A stretch of 40,896 bases of DNA. It comes from JAUNSR01 sp036655355 (lineage in GTDB: Bacteria; Bacteroidota; Bacteroidia; Bacteroidales; JAUNSR01). The stretch spans positions 1 through 40,896 of the forward strand of contig JAVVQG010000019.1 of the NCBI GenBank assembly GCA_036655355.1. The letters run 5' to 3'. Of the stretch, positions 15,637 to 24,542 are shown piece by piece. The position numbers were made by a program, and so were the translations under genes. Under the pieces are notes generated by a model. The model made no database searches. It worked only from the letters and a program-made list of their open reading frames with translations, and was not told the origin of the DNA. How positions within the stretch are numbered: position 1 is the first letter of the stretch; the number at the start of each line of letters is the position of its first letter.

Positions 15637-17298
15637 TTATTTAATTTTTAATAGCACTTTGGCATTATCTATCGCCTGTGCGGTAAGTTCGGTTCCGCTT
15701 AACATGCGGGCGATCTCCTCTATTCTTTCCTGTTCATCCAGACGGATGATGTGAGACGTCGTAGCCTGCTCCGTATCTTTCTTATATACCTTAAAGTGCG
15801 TATCTCCTTTTCCGGCAACTTGCGGTAGGTGAGAGATCGTCAATACCTGCATATAATCCGACATCTCTTTCATGATATCTCCCATCTTATCAGCAATCTC
15901 TCCTGAAACCCCCGTATCGATTTCATCAAAGATAATCGTCGGCAATGCGGTAGCACTTGCAATCAGCGATTTGATGACAAGCATCAGACGGGAAATCTCC
16001 CCTCCGGAAGCAATTTCCGCAACGGGCATCGGTGTTTGATTTTTATTTGCTGAAAACATGAACTGGATCGCATCTCCTCCGGTTTCGTCAAATACCGTTT
16101 TCGGTTTGATTGAAACTTCAAAACGAATATTTGGCATCCCTAGAGGCTTCACCTTTTCAACCAATTTAAGAGCAAATTCATCGGCCGCTTTTCTGCGTTT
16201 ACCGGTCAGAAGATGAGCGATTTCTTCCAGTCGTTTACGTTGCTGCTCTATCTGCATACGGAGATTTTCAATCCTTTCATCCGAATTGTCTATTCCCTCC
16301 AGCCTTAACGCGATCTCCTCCCGAAAGGCAATAAGTTCCGCCTCGGTCTGCACATGGTGTTTCTGCTGTAACCGATAAATCACATCCAAACGTTCCTGTA
16401 TCCAGGCCATACGGACCGGATCGAATGAAATAGAATCCTGCAAATAATCTGCATCTTTGGCCAAATCTTTCAAATCAATGTAATCCGATTGCAATCGCTC
16501 TGCTATATCTTGCACTTTCGGATATACAGACAATAAAGAATTAGCACGGTTTGAGGCATCTTTCAGAGAACTTAATAAGCCTCCCTCCGCACCATCGAGC
16601 AATTGGTTGATGGCAAAAAGCGTCGATTTGATATCTTCCGCGTGAGAAAGTGTTTCAGCTTCCTGTTCTAGTTCAGCTTGCTCGCCGCTCTTTAGGTTTG
16701 CTTCAGCCAGTTGGTCAAGTTGGAAACGAAGGTAATCAGCTTCCTCCTTGTTGCGTGACGCTTTCTCTGTCATTACCCGTAACTCGGTATTCAATTGCTT
16801 GTATACGCTGAATTCATGTCGGTACGCAACTAATATTTCCTCATTCCCCGCTAATGTATCAATCACCCTCAATTGGAAAAGATCTTCGCCCAAAAGCAAG
16901 TTCTGGTGCTGAGAATGAATGTCGATCAACGACGTTCCCAGTTGTTTCAACTGAGAAAGAGATACCGGCGAATCGTTGATGAAAGCTCTGGATTTACCCG
17001 TTGCATATAATTCGCGACGGATGATACAATGTGACGCATCAAATTCCAGATCGTTCTCTTGAAAAAAGGATTCAAGCTGATAATTCGATATATCGAACGT
17101 ACCCTCAATCACACATTTGTTTTCTCCCTCCTTTACGGAACGAGCATCTGCCCTTTGTCCGAGAATAAGAGATAATGCACCCAGAATAATCGATTTACCG
17201 GCACCTGTTTCTCCGGTAAGAACCGAGAATCCCTTTCCCATATCGATATTCAAAGAATCGATCAGTGCAAAATTCTGGATATTTAAAGTTATAATCAT
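15637..17298 (-). CDS. recN: DNA repair protein RecN
   Basis: The 553-residue SMC-like ATPase has Walker A GETGAGKS (residues 29-36), a long coiled-coil middle (about 155-370), the ABC signature region ASGGEISRLML (about 430) and Walker B TIIFDEIDTGVSGE (about 460). The opening MIITLNIQNFALIDSL is diagnostic of RecN. It acts in double-strand-break repair and the DNA-damage response. Only 3 bp separate it from the DUF4835 gene upstream, which places it at the end of the dnaN-exonuclease-coaBC-DUF4835 block. Confidence 0.95.
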   Translation of the reverse strand: MIITLNIQNFALIDSLNIDMGKGFSVLTGETGAGKSIILGALSLILGQRADARSVKEGENKCVIEGTFDISNYQLESFFQENDLEFDASHCIIRRELYATGKSRAFINDSPVSLSQLKQLGTSLIDIHSQHQNLLLGEDLFQLRVIDTLAGNEEILVAYRHEFSVYKQLNTELRVMTEKASRNKEEADYLRFQLDQLAEANLKSGEQAELEQEAETLSHAEDIKSTLFAINQLLDGAEGGLLSSLKDASNRANSLLSVYPKVQDIAERLQSDYIDLKDLAKDADYLQDSISFDPVRMAWIQERLDVIYRLQQKHHVQTEAELIAFREEIALRLEGIDNSDERIENLRMQIEQQRKRLEEIAHLLTGKRRKAADEFALKLVEKVKPLGMPNIRFEVSIKPKTVFDETGGDAIQFMFSANKNQTPMPVAEIASGGEISRLMLVIKSLIASATALPTIIFDEIDTGVSGEIADKMGDIMKEMSDYMQVLTISHLPQVAGKGDTHFKVYKKDTEQATTSHIIRLDEQERIEEIARMLSGTELTAQAIDNAKVLLKIK

Positions 17299-17301
17299 GA
17301 T

Positions 17302-18207
17302 TTATTTGCTCTCCTTCTTTATTTCTGCCAAACGGCTGCTGTAAGAGGGATATAGATCCATCAGTAGTTTATATATGTTTTCCTTCTCCGAAGAGCTTGC
17401 TTTCGAGTAGATATTAATCAACTCATCTATTTTCGTATCAATAAAGAGCGATAACAGCACGCTGCGCGGATTCACCTCATGAACTTTGTTTAATGCATCC
17501 AATGACTGGGTGATGCGGCTTCTTCCTTTCTCCGGGTTCTGAGCCATATCGTCCAGCCCTTTTCGATGATATTCATACCATAGCTCCCGAAAGGGCGTTT
17601 GCGATTCCTGTAAAAATGAACTGACCAACGCATGGCGGTTTCGATCGCCGTCAAAAGCTTTCCATCCTTTCTCATTAGAGGTTTGTGACAGGGTAACTAT
17701 ATTTTCAGCCATCCGGTAAAAAGACAACCCTCCGTTCGGTGAAAAGCTATCAAAATCAACGCCCAGTATCATGTAAACATAATAAGATACGATCCCCACA
17801 AGATTACTCTCAATGGACTGCTCATTGTATTCGATCGGTTGATTTTCAACATAATTGAATTCAACCTCATCATCTTTAAAATTAAAAACAGAGGTGGTAT
17901 AAGCCGCATTAAAAACCGGACGTCTAGACTGAACAACCAATTCCGCAGAATATCGATCTTGCATCGGGATACTCTTAATGGTGAATTGTAAAGAACAATC
18001 AATTTTTTCCACCGTTGAGAACTGAGTTTCCGACCATTTCCTTGTATTCACAAATTCTGAAAGAGCCCCTTCCAGCGATGCAAACACCTGCTTATTGGTC
18101 CCCTCGATCTGCTCGGTATTGATTTTCACTTTGCAATTCAGTTCCTGAGCCGAAAGCCCGGAAACAAAGAGTAGAAATGCGCCCAGCGACAACAGTTTTT
18201 TATGCAT
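17302..18207 (-). CDS. DUF4835 family exported protein
   Basis: This protein of about 301 residues starts at the ATG at 18207, giving the signal peptide MHKKLLSLGAFLLFVSGLSA; an in-frame ATG six codons earlier would put extra residues before it. The mature part contains QELNCKVKINTEQIEGTNKQVF, the central FNYVENQPIEYNEQSIESNLVGIVSYYVYMILG, and the C-terminal LYPSYSSRL. These match DUF4835, a Bacteroidota-specific periplasmic family often found between coaBC and recN. Function is unknown. It is tightly packed with both neighbours, so co-expression is likely. Confidence 0.82.
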   Translation of the reverse strand: MHKKLLSLGAFLLFVSGLSAQELNCKVKINTEQIEGTNKQVFASLEGALSEFVNTRKWSETQFSTVEKIDCSLQFTIKSIPMQDRYSAELVVQSRRPVFNAAYTTSVFNFKDDEVEFNYVENQPIEYNEQSIESNLVGIVSYYVYMILGVDFDSFSPNGGLSFYRMAENIVTLSQTSNEKGWKAFDGDRNRHALVSSFLQESQTPFRELWYEYHRKGLDDMAQNPEKGRSRITQSLDALNKVHEVNPRSVLLSLFIDTKIDELINIYSKASSSEKENIYKLLMDLYPSYSSRLAEIKKESK

Positions 18208-18228
18208 TTGAAATGGAATTTTCAATTA

Positions 18229-18801
18229 TTACTTCCCCATCTTCCGTTCCATCACCTGAACTAGCTTACTCACAATATCTTCTGCTACAGCATGTTTTGA
18301 TTTCAACGGATAGTCAACCTTCACTCCGTTTTTTTCAAGTATGGAAATCTTATTGGTATCTACCCGGAATCCTGCGCCGGCATCCTGCAACGAATTCAAC
18401 ACAATAAAATCCAGGTTCTTTCGCACCATCTTTCCTTGTGCGTTCTTCTCTTCATCATTCGTCTCTAATGCAAATCCCACTAAAGTCTGCTTTTCAGTAG
18501 CAACGGCTCCGAGAGATGCCGCAATATCGGGATTTGGTACCAGACGGATCAGCATATCCTCTCCGTTACGTTTGATTTTCCGGTCGGCCTGACGTTCCGG
18601 TCTGTAATCGGCCACCGCGGCGCAAAGAATGGCCGCATCCTGCTCTTTGAAACACGTCATTGCCGCATCATACATCTCCAATGCAGATTCCACATCAATG
18701 CGCTTGATATTGGGATGAACACTCTTCATTGAAACCGGTCCTGCGATAAGTGTCACTTCCGCTCCTTGCGATGCACAAACCTCGGCAAGGGCAAATCCCA
18801 T
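18229..18801 (-). CDS. coaBC: CoaB half: phosphopantothenate-cysteine ligase domain
   Basis: This frame carries the ligase domain of CoaBC, which joins 4'-phosphopantothenate to cysteine using CTP. Visible motifs are AAVADYRPE (about residue 62), the KIKR region, LVGFALETND and IVLNSLQDAGAGF. The ATG at 18801 (MGFALAE) is internal to the domain: the same frame is open upstream through GNYSSGK and AGPTYEKIDPVRF up to the A11 run, so 18801 is not a true start. As an isolated protein it would lack the nucleotide-binding strand. Confidence 0.7.
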   Translation of the reverse strand: MGFALAEVCASQGAEVTLIAGPVSMKSVHPNIKRIDVESALEMYDAAMTCFKEQDAAILCAAVADYRPERQADRKIKRNGEDMLIRLVPNPDIAASLGAVATEKQTLVGFALETNDEEKNAQGKMVRKNLDFIVLNSLQDAGAGFRVDTNKISILEKNGVKVDYPLKSKHAVAEDIVSKLVQVMERKMGK

Positions 18802-18869
18802 CTTACCTGAAGAATAATTTCCGATAAAACGAACCGGATCTATCTTCTCATAAGTTGGTCCGGCTGTAA

Positions 18870-19442
18870 TCAGAATTTTTTTTTTTGAAGATCTCCTTGT
18901 TTCGAAAAGAAATCTTCCAAGTAACGGATAATCTCATCAGGTTCCTCCATACGGCCTTTCCCTATCAGATGAGAAGCTAATTCTCCCGATGCAGGCTCAA
19001 TAATATGGTTACCATAAGAACGAAGAATATCGAGATTTCTCTGCGTTGCGGGATGAGCAAACATATCCAAGTCCATCGCCGGAGCGATAAAGACAGGAGC
19101 CTTTGCAGACATATAAGTGGTGATCAGCATATTATCCGCAATACCATTTGCCATTTTCCCTAGCGTACTAGACGTTGCAGGCGCAATCACCATCGCATCC
19201 GCCCATAACCCCAGATCCACATGACTGTTCCAAGAACCGGTATTCGCTGTAAAGAATTCACTGACAACTGGCTTTCCAGTTAAGGCTGAAAGTGTGACCG
19301 GCGTAATAAATTCCTTACCGGAAGGTGTCATCACCACCTGTACATCACAACCTTTCTTAATTAGTCCACGTACCAGATAGGCTGCCTTATAAGCGGCGAT
19401 ACTACCTGTGATTCCTACGATTATATTCTTACCCTTCAACAT
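18870..19442 (-). CDS. coaBC: CoaC half: phosphopantothenoylcysteine decarboxylase domain
   Basis: A 190-residue flavoprotein domain of the HFCD family: the N-terminal VGITGSIAAYKAAYLVRGL binds FMN, the catalytic histidine is in NSHVDLGLWAD (about residue 74), and the substrate motif is PAMDLDMF. It decarboxylates phosphopantothenoylcysteine. The frame ends as LQKKKF-stop at the A11 run, so as read it would be a free-standing decarboxylase. It begins 6 bp after the exonuclease stop, inside a tight operon. Confidence 0.75.
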   Translation of the reverse strand: MLKGKNIIVGITGSIAAYKAAYLVRGLIKKGCDVQVVMTPSGKEFITPVTLSALTGKPVVSEFFTANTGSWNSHVDLGLWADAMVIAPATSSTLGKMANGIADNMLITTYMSAKAPVFIAPAMDLDMFAHPATQRNLDILRSYGNHIIEPASGELASHLIGKGRMEEPDEIIRYLEDFFSKQGDLQKKKF

Positions 19443-19448
19443 AAAATC

Positions 19449-20216
19449 TTATTTATTGAATCCGCGCAATTTGATTTCGGTCAAAACTTTCTTCGTGCTC
19501 AACGCAAAATCACCTTGCATCATCCAGTTATAATAACCAAAGTCTTTCTGAAGAACTTCAGCAACCGGAACTCCTTTGTATTTACCGAAATTAAACACCT
19601 CAACATCTTGATCATTCAATATGATACGTCCTGCAAAGTCCACATTTCTGTTCTGTATGGAGAAATCAGCAAGAAAGTTCACATCATTTTCCAGATCTTC
19701 ATATTTATCCAACTGTCCCATCAAAACCTCATAAGTTGCACGGGTATCGGCTTCCGCACCATGTGCTCCTACAAGCTCTTTGTCACAATAGAATTTATAT
19801 GCGGCCGTAAGGGTACGCTGTTCTTTCTTGTGGAAAATAGTTTGAACGTCAATAAATTTACGGTGACTCAAATCAATATCGATGCCTGCACGCAGAATCT
19901 CTTCCATCAGCAAAGGCACATCAAAACGATTTGAGTTATATCCGGCAATATCACACCCTTCCAAATCTTTGGCAATAATCTTAGCCAACTCCTTAAATGT
20001 GGGTTTATCCGCCACCATCTCATCCGTAATCTTATGTACGGCTGTCGATTCTGCCGGGATAGGTCTTTCCGGATTTACCAGATAAGTAGTGGATACCTCT
20101 TTCCCATTGGGATAAATTTTCAAGTATGAGATCTCAACGATACGATCGTTGGTAATATTAATTCCGGTGGTCTCCAAATCAAAGAAGACCAACGGATTTT
20201 TTAGATTCAATTGCAT
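19449..20216 (-). CDS. DnaQ-like 3'-5' exonuclease (DEDD family)
   Basis: The 255-residue protein has the Exo I motif FFDLETTGI (residues 12-20), Exo II AGYNSNRFDVPLL (about 92) and Exo III HGAEADTRATYEVL (about 153; HxxxxD type, DEDDh). The C-terminal 60 residues (FNFGKYKGVPVAEVLQKDFGYYNWM) form the small domain often attached to such exonucleases in Bacteroidota. It is probably a proofreading or repair exonuclease, not certainly the replicative epsilon subunit. It lies 14 bp downstream of dnaN, which supports a role with the sliding clamp. Confidence 0.87.
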   Translation of the reverse strand: MQLNLKNPLVFFDLETTGINITNDRIVEISYLKIYPNGKEVSTTYLVNPERPIPAESTAVHKITDEMVADKPTFKELAKIIAKDLEGCDIAGYNSNRFDVPLLMEEILRAGIDIDLSHRKFIDVQTIFHKKEQRTLTAAYKFYCDKELVGAHGAEADTRATYEVLMGQLDKYEDLENDVNFLADFSIQNRNVDFAGRIILNDQDVEVFNFGKYKGVPVAEVLQKDFGYYNWMMQGDFALSTKKVLTEIKLRGFNK

Positions 20217-20230
20217 ATTAATATTTCAAA

Positions 20231-21358
20231 TTAGAAATCGGTCAGCATCATCGGCATCAGGAGCATCAAAAGATCTTCGTTTTCTGCATTTTCAACAGGA
20301 AGAATCAGTCCGGCACGCGATGGATCCGCCAATTCAAGAATAACTTCCTGCGAAGAGATTGAATTCAGAATCTCAATCAGGAAAGTCGATTTAAAACCGA
20401 TACTCATCGCATCGCCATTGTAATTACATGCGATATTTTCAACGGCAGAGGTAGAGAAATCAATGTTCTGTGCGGATACGATCATCTGATCATGACCCAA
20501 CTGCAATTTCACCAACGAACTCGCAGGATTAGAGAATACAGAGATTCGACGCAATACATTCATAAATAATACGCGATCAACAATCAGCTTGTTCGGATGA
20601 TTGGTCGGAATTACAGATGCATAATTCGGGAAACGACCTTCAATCAGACGACAAGTTATCTCAAATGTAGCCAATTTGAACATGGCATTCTTCTCATCGA
20701 AAAGGACAGTCACATCCCCCATCTCTTTCGGAAGGATATTTTTCAAAAGATTGGCCGGCTTTTTAGGCAAAATGAAAGAGGCTTTCATTCCAGACTGCAC
20801 CGACATATTCTTTGCACGAACCAATTTGTGAGAATCGGATGCAACGAATACAATCTCTTCCGGGAAAATATCCAGGTAGATACCGTTCATCACCGGACGA
20901 AGTTCATCATCTGCAGTAGCGAAAATGGTTCTGGAAATCCCGTTTAATAGCGCCTGTGAGTTGATCACAAAGCGATCAGAGCTTTCACTCATCGGCGTTT
21001 TCTGAGGATACTCATCCCCGTTTACACCAACAAAGTTGTATTTACCATTCTGAAAATAGATGTTGATCTCGAAATTATCTTCACTGATCTGAATATCCAA
21101 AGGCTGATCGGGAAGTTCTTTCAAAGGATCAAGCAAAGTCTTTGCAGGTACGGCAAATAAACCTTCCCCTTCAGCTTCGATCAATTCCAGCTTGGTAACC
21201 ATCGTAGTATCCCCGTCTGAAGCTGTTAAAGTCAGCATATTCCCCTGTAAGTTAAACAGGAAGTTATCCAGAATAGGCATTGTGTTTTTTGAATTGATTA
21301 CACGATTGATAGCCTGAAGATGGCTCAGGAATACACTGCTTGAGACTCTAAATTTCAT
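20231..21358 (-). CDS. dnaN: DNA polymerase III sliding clamp (beta subunit)
   Basis: The 375-residue length and three repeated clamp domains match DnaN. Typical pieces are FRVSSSVFLSHLQAINRVINSKNTMPILDNFLF at the N-terminus, the DSHKLVRA segment near residue 175, IEGRFPNY near 240 and the C-terminal LLMPMMLTDF, where the usual MPMRL is replaced by MPMML. The ring tethers polymerase and repair enzymes to DNA. It is not next to dnaA here; instead it heads a repair and coenzyme operon (exonuclease, coaBC, DUF4835, recN). A candidate promoter -7 element lies about 78 bp upstream. Confidence 0.95.
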   Translation of the reverse strand: MKFRVSSSVFLSHLQAINRVINSKNTMPILDNFLFNLQGNMLTLTASDGDTTMVTKLELIEAEGEGLFAVPAKTLLDPLKELPDQPLDIQISEDNFEINIYFQNGKYNFVGVNGDEYPQKTPMSESSDRFVINSQALLNGISRTIFATADDELRPVMNGIYLDIFPEEIVFVASDSHKLVRAKNMSVQSGMKASFILPKKPANLLKNILPKEMGDVTVLFDEKNAMFKLATFEITCRLIEGRFPNYASVIPTNHPNKLIVDRVLFMNVLRRISVFSNPASSLVKLQLGHDQMIVSAQNIDFSTSAVENIACNYNGDAMSIGFKSTFLIEILNSISSQEVILELADPSRAGLILPVENAENEDLLMLLMPMMLTDF

Positions 21359-21435
21359 AGGGCTGAATATTTTTAATTGAAAAATCTGTTATATTGAGGA
21401 AGGAAGGATTAATTGCAACCCTTCCCATTATCGAG

Positions 21436-21443
21436 CAAATTTA
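21436..21443 (-). promoter_or_regulatory. Candidate -7 element for dnaN
   Basis: CAAATTTA on the plus strand reads TAAATTTG on the minus strand, a full match to TAnnTTTG, 78 bp upstream of the dnaN start and just beyond the menE stop. No good -33 TTTG is seen at the right spacing, so confidence is limited. Confidence 0.35.
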
Positions 21444-21471
21444 ATAAAATAAACTGAACAGAAATCGCAAT

Positions 21472-22539
21472 TCAGAAAATACGGCGTATCTTTCCGGTAG
21501 GAGTTTGTAAAAATTCAGATAGATAAATAATTCTTTTGGGTTTTTCGTACCTCTGAACAGTTTCACTGATCTGCTCCATCAATTGCGACTCCTCATCGGC
21601 ACCCAGCTTTTCCCCCTCAATTACCATCACCAACCGCTCTCCCAAGACATCATCATTTTCCTTTCCCAGAAAGAAGCGACGATTCGTAAACGGGGCAATC
21701 TTCTTTTCAATCATTTCGGGGAATAATTTTACTCCTCCTGAATTAATGACGTTATCAAAGCGACCTCTCCATACGAAATGGGTATCATCGGGCAACTCAG
21801 CCACATCGTTCGTTACGAATGACTCTTTAGAGAGTTCGGGTGCATGAATAACGAGACAACCCCTGTCGTCTTGTGAAAAAGTAATTCCGGGCAACGCCTT
21901 ATAAACATCCACTACACCAAAACCATTGAGATTGAACAACGCCACGTGCGAAGCGGTTTCGGTCATACCATAGGTGGCATAACAACGTGTTCGCAGCAAT
22001 TGCAACTCCTCTTTTAGCGAAGGAGAGACTTCGCTCCCTCCGATAATCAAATGTTCAATCCGTTCCAACTCTTCGAAGCGACCGTTCTCCAATGAAGTCT
22101 GCACCTGCATCGGAACCATCGCACAAAACCGGAAATGTTTTTCCATTCCGGCCAACGGATCAGCACACGGTGCTACGGCAGTAAGATTCAAACAACCTTC
22201 TATCGCGCGCACCAACATCATTTTTCCTGCAATATAATCTGCGGATAGAGGTAAAAGCACCTCATCTCCTTTCTGCAAATGAAAGAATCGGTTTGTTGCA
22301 CGGGCGGAATTACGCATCGTATCTTTCCGGAGTCTGATCAACTGCGGCACGCCGGTCGAACCGGACGTTTTCATCTCCACCTCTTCCGAATCAGAGAACC
22401 ACTCTGTCAGAAATGAATGGATTGCCCTTTCCCAATCGGAGAGGTTCTTCCAGGCAGCGGAATTGGGTTTGGTCAGTGAATCGCTATCGTATCTATTGCC
22501 GTTCAGCCAAATCTCATTGTTATGCATAAGCTTATTCAT
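21472..22539 (-). CDS. menE: o-Succinylbenzoate-CoA ligase
   Basis: A 355-residue ANL-superfamily AMP-binding enzyme that activates o-succinylbenzoate with CoA. The phosphate-binding loop is TSGSTGVPQLIRLRK (about 58-72), the adenylation core has YGMTETASH (about 190), the hinge GRFDNVINSGGVKLFPEMIE (about 255), and the catalytic lysine sits in PTGKIRR at the very C-terminus. It is shorter than the 450-490 residues of many MenE enzymes, with a reduced N-terminus, as seen in other Bacteroidota. It starts 13 bp after the menC stop and is the last gene of the men cluster. Confidence 0.9.
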   Translation of the reverse strand: MNKLMHNNEIWLNGNRYDSDSLTKPNSAAWKNLSDWERAIHSFLTEWFSDSEEVEMKTSGSTGVPQLIRLRKDTMRNSARATNRFFHLQKGDEVLLPLSADYIAGKMMLVRAIEGCLNLTAVAPCADPLAGMEKHFRFCAMVPMQVQTSLENGRFEELERIEHLIIGGSEVSPSLKEELQLLRTRCYATYGMTETASHVALFNLNGFGVVDVYKALPGITFSQDDRGCLVIHAPELSKESFVTNDVAELPDDTHFVWRGRFDNVINSGGVKLFPEMIEKKIAPFTNRRFFLGKENDDVLGERLVMVIEGEKLGADEESQLMEQISETVQRYEKPKRIIYLSEFLQTPTGKIRRIF

Positions 22540-22552
22540 AAATAATCGAATT

Positions 22553-23605
22553 TCATTCCACTTTAAAAGTCACCGAGGGCTTATTTTCGGATGATAAACT
22601 CAAAAATTCTCCTTTTAAATGAAGCGAAGAGGGTAGGTTGTTGGTAAAGAGCTGTCCCGTCCCCAACCCTTGGGGTAACGAACTGTGTTTGGTATAACAC
22701 CATTGCGCAATTGCGTTCAATCCAAGATTGGACTCCAAAGCAGAGGTAATCCACCACCCCGTATTTCGTGCTTCAGCAAGTGTTATCCATTCGTCCGAAG
22801 CTCGAAAGCCACCTACCAAAGAAGGTTTTAAAATTATATATTGAGGATGTATTACATCCAGAAGTCGCTCTTTCTCCTTCCGGTCATTCACACCTATTAA
22901 CTCCTCATCCAAAGCAATCGGAACAGGTGTCTTGAGACAAAGTTCCGCCATCTGCTCCCAATGCCCGGCTCGAATAGGCTGTTCAATGGAATGCAAACCG
23001 AATACTGCGAGACGCTCTAGCTTCCCGAATGCATCTTCATAAGTAAATGCACCGTTCGCATCAACCCGCAATTCAAGTTCCCGTTCCGAAAAATGCGCCC
23101 TCAAATTTTTAAGCAACTGCAGTTCAGAATCAAAATCAATCGCACCGATCTTGAGTTTCAGACAGGAAAATCCAGAATCCAACTTCTCCCCGATTCGTCT
23201 CAACATCTCTTCTTCAGAACCCATCCAGATCAAACCGTTGATACGGATCGAGTCCTCACCTTGGGTAAATTGTGAAGGGAACCAGATTTCCCTACCGCCC
23301 TGGGTTAAATCAAGGATTGCCATTTCCAGAGCGAAAACAACGGAAGGGTATGCCTTTAACAGATCCTGATTTTCCAAGAACGGAAGAAGATCTTCCTCCA
23401 TCGAACGAAACAAATCCGGAAAATCGGAAAGCGGATCACAACTCAAACCCGGAAGGGGCGCGCACTCTCCCATTCCGAAAAGAGTGGGGTTTTTCGGATC
23501 ATAAACTTTAAAATACCAAACCTGACGGTCATACATCACTCCACGCGAAGTACCACCGGGTTCTTTAAAATGGAGTTGATACGGAATAATCTCTACCTTA
23601 AGCAT
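22553..23605 (-). CDS. menC: o-Succinylbenzoate synthase
   Basis: A 350-residue enolase-superfamily enzyme that dehydrates SHCHC to o-succinylbenzoate. The residues expected for catalysis are present: K-x-K in CLKLKIG (about 150), the metal-binding D in VDANGAF (about 180), E in EQPI (about 209), D in DEEL (about 233) and K in ILKPSLVGG (about 258). It contains a GMGECAPLPGL motif near the N-terminus, as expected for MenC. It lies between menB and menE. A strong hairpin terminator separates it from menB, so menC-menE may be transcribed at a lower level or from its own promoter. Confidence 0.92.
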   Translation of the reverse strand: MLKVEIIPYQLHFKEPGGTSRGVMYDRQVWYFKVYDPKNPTLFGMGECAPLPGLSCDPLSDFPDLFRSMEEDLLPFLENQDLLKAYPSVVFALEMAILDLTQGGREIWFPSQFTQGEDSIRINGLIWMGSEEEMLRRIGEKLDSGFSCLKLKIGAIDFDSELQLLKNLRAHFSERELELRVDANGAFTYEDAFGKLERLAVFGLHSIEQPIRAGHWEQMAELCLKTPVPIALDEELIGVNDRKEKERLLDVIHPQYIILKPSLVGGFRASDEWITLAEARNTGWWITSALESNLGLNAIAQWCYTKHSSLPQGLGTGQLFTNNLPSSLHLKGEFLSLSSENKPSVTFKVE

Positions 23606-23633
23606 CGTAACATCTGATCTTATTACACAAAAA

Positions 23634-23666
23634 TCCCATCATTCCGGTGAAGACCGGAAGATGGGA
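23634..23666 (-). terminator. Intrinsic terminator between menB and menC
   Basis: TCCCATC (23634-23640) pairs with GATGGGA (23660-23666) and TTCCGGT (23642-23648) with ACCGGAA (23653-23659), with one bulged A and a GAAG loop. On the minus strand the stem is followed at once by TTTTTGTG. This is a convincing terminator or attenuator inside the men cluster. Confidence 0.8.
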
Positions 23667-23679
23667 CTCAATATCTTTA

Positions 23680-24507
23680 TTAACCCGGAAATTTGGGGAA
23701 TTGCTGAAAATCAGGATCGCGTTTCTCCAAGAATGCATTTTTACCCTCTTGAGCCTCTTCCATCAGATAATACATCAACGTAGCATCGCCGGCAAACTCC
23801 ATCAAACCGCGTTGGCCGTCTAACTCCGCATTCAATCCACGTTTGATCATTCGCAAAGCCATCGGACTACGCTGAAGCATGATCTTGCACCATTCAACCG
23901 TAGTATCCTCCAACTCCTCCAACGGCACCACTTTGTTCACCATGCCCATTTCTTCCGCCTCGTGAGCGGTATATTGCTTGCAAAGGAACCATATTTCACG
24001 TGCTTTTTTCTGTCCTACGCAACGAGCAAGGTAAGAAGAACCGAAACCGGCATCGAAGCTACCAACTTTTGGTCCGGTCTGACCGAACATCGCATTTTCC
24101 GATGCAATTGTCAAATCGCAAACCACATGCAACACGTGACCACCTCCGATCGCGTAACCGTTAACCATCGCAACAACAGGCTTTGGCATCGAACGTATCG
24201 CTTTATGAAGGTCTAATACATTCAAACGAGGCACACCGTGCTCATCGATATATCCCCCTACACCTTTCACTTTCTGATCTCCACCGGCACAAAATGCTTT
24301 TGTGCCCACGCCGGTCAATACAATTACGCCGATATCGTTACGCTCACGGCAAATAGCCATCGCGTCCAACATCTCCACATTGGTTTCAGGGCGAAAAGCA
24401 TTGTACACCTCGGGGCGATTGATCGTAATCTTCGCTATTCCTTCAAAAAACTCGAATTTAATATCCGTATACTCCTTGATCGGAGTCCAAACTCTTTTAT
24501 TTTCCAT
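23680..24507 (-). CDS. menB: 1,4-Dihydroxy-2-naphthoyl-CoA synthase
   Basis: A 275-residue crotonase-fold enzyme that cyclises o-succinylbenzoyl-CoA. MenB hallmarks are NAFRPETNVEMLDA (about 41), the oxyanion-hole segments FCAGGDQKVKG (about 71-81) and NGYAIGGGHVLH (about 113), and the late QTGPKVGSFDAGFGSSYLAR and FLEKRDPDFQQFPKFPG. The DQK and SFDAGFG motifs separate MenB from ordinary enoyl-CoA hydratases. It starts 35 bp after the menD stop and is followed by a terminator-like hairpin. Confidence 0.96.
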   Translation of the reverse strand: MENKRVWTPIKEYTDIKFEFFEGIAKITINRPEVYNAFRPETNVEMLDAMAICRERNDIGVIVLTGVGTKAFCAGGDQKVKGVGGYIDEHGVPRLNVLDLHKAIRSMPKPVVAMVNGYAIGGGHVLHVVCDLTIASENAMFGQTGPKVGSFDAGFGSSYLARCVGQKKAREIWFLCKQYTAHEAEEMGMVNKVVPLEELEDTTVEWCKIMLQRSPMALRMIKRGLNAELDGQRGLMEFAGDATLMYYLMEEAQEGKNAFLEKRDPDFQQFPKFPG

Positions 24508-24542
24508 TGTGTAAACTATCTTTATAATTAATTGCTTTGTTG

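Larger units (their letters stand above)
18229..19442 (-). pseudogene. coaBC: coaBC, bifunctional CoA-synthesis gene split by a frameshift at an A11 run
   Basis: Together the two frames encode a complete CoaBC: phosphopantothenoylcysteine decarboxylase followed by phosphopantothenate-cysteine ligase. On the minus strand the first frame runs into 11 adenines (plus-strand T-run 18876-18886) and stops two codons later as KKKF-stop. With one more A the frame would continue into KKKILITAGPTYEKIDP, exactly the conserved start of the CoaB domain, and on through IGNYSSGKMGFALAE. The reading is otherwise intact on both sides. Since the enzyme is normally essential, I think of a homopolymer sequencing error or transcriptional slippage on A11 before true loss. 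Confidence 0.8.

Noticed and set aside
21402..21426. GGAAGG/CCTTCC hairpin between menE and dnaN as the menE terminator
   Set aside because: It has only six pairs with a long loop and no T-run on the minus strand.
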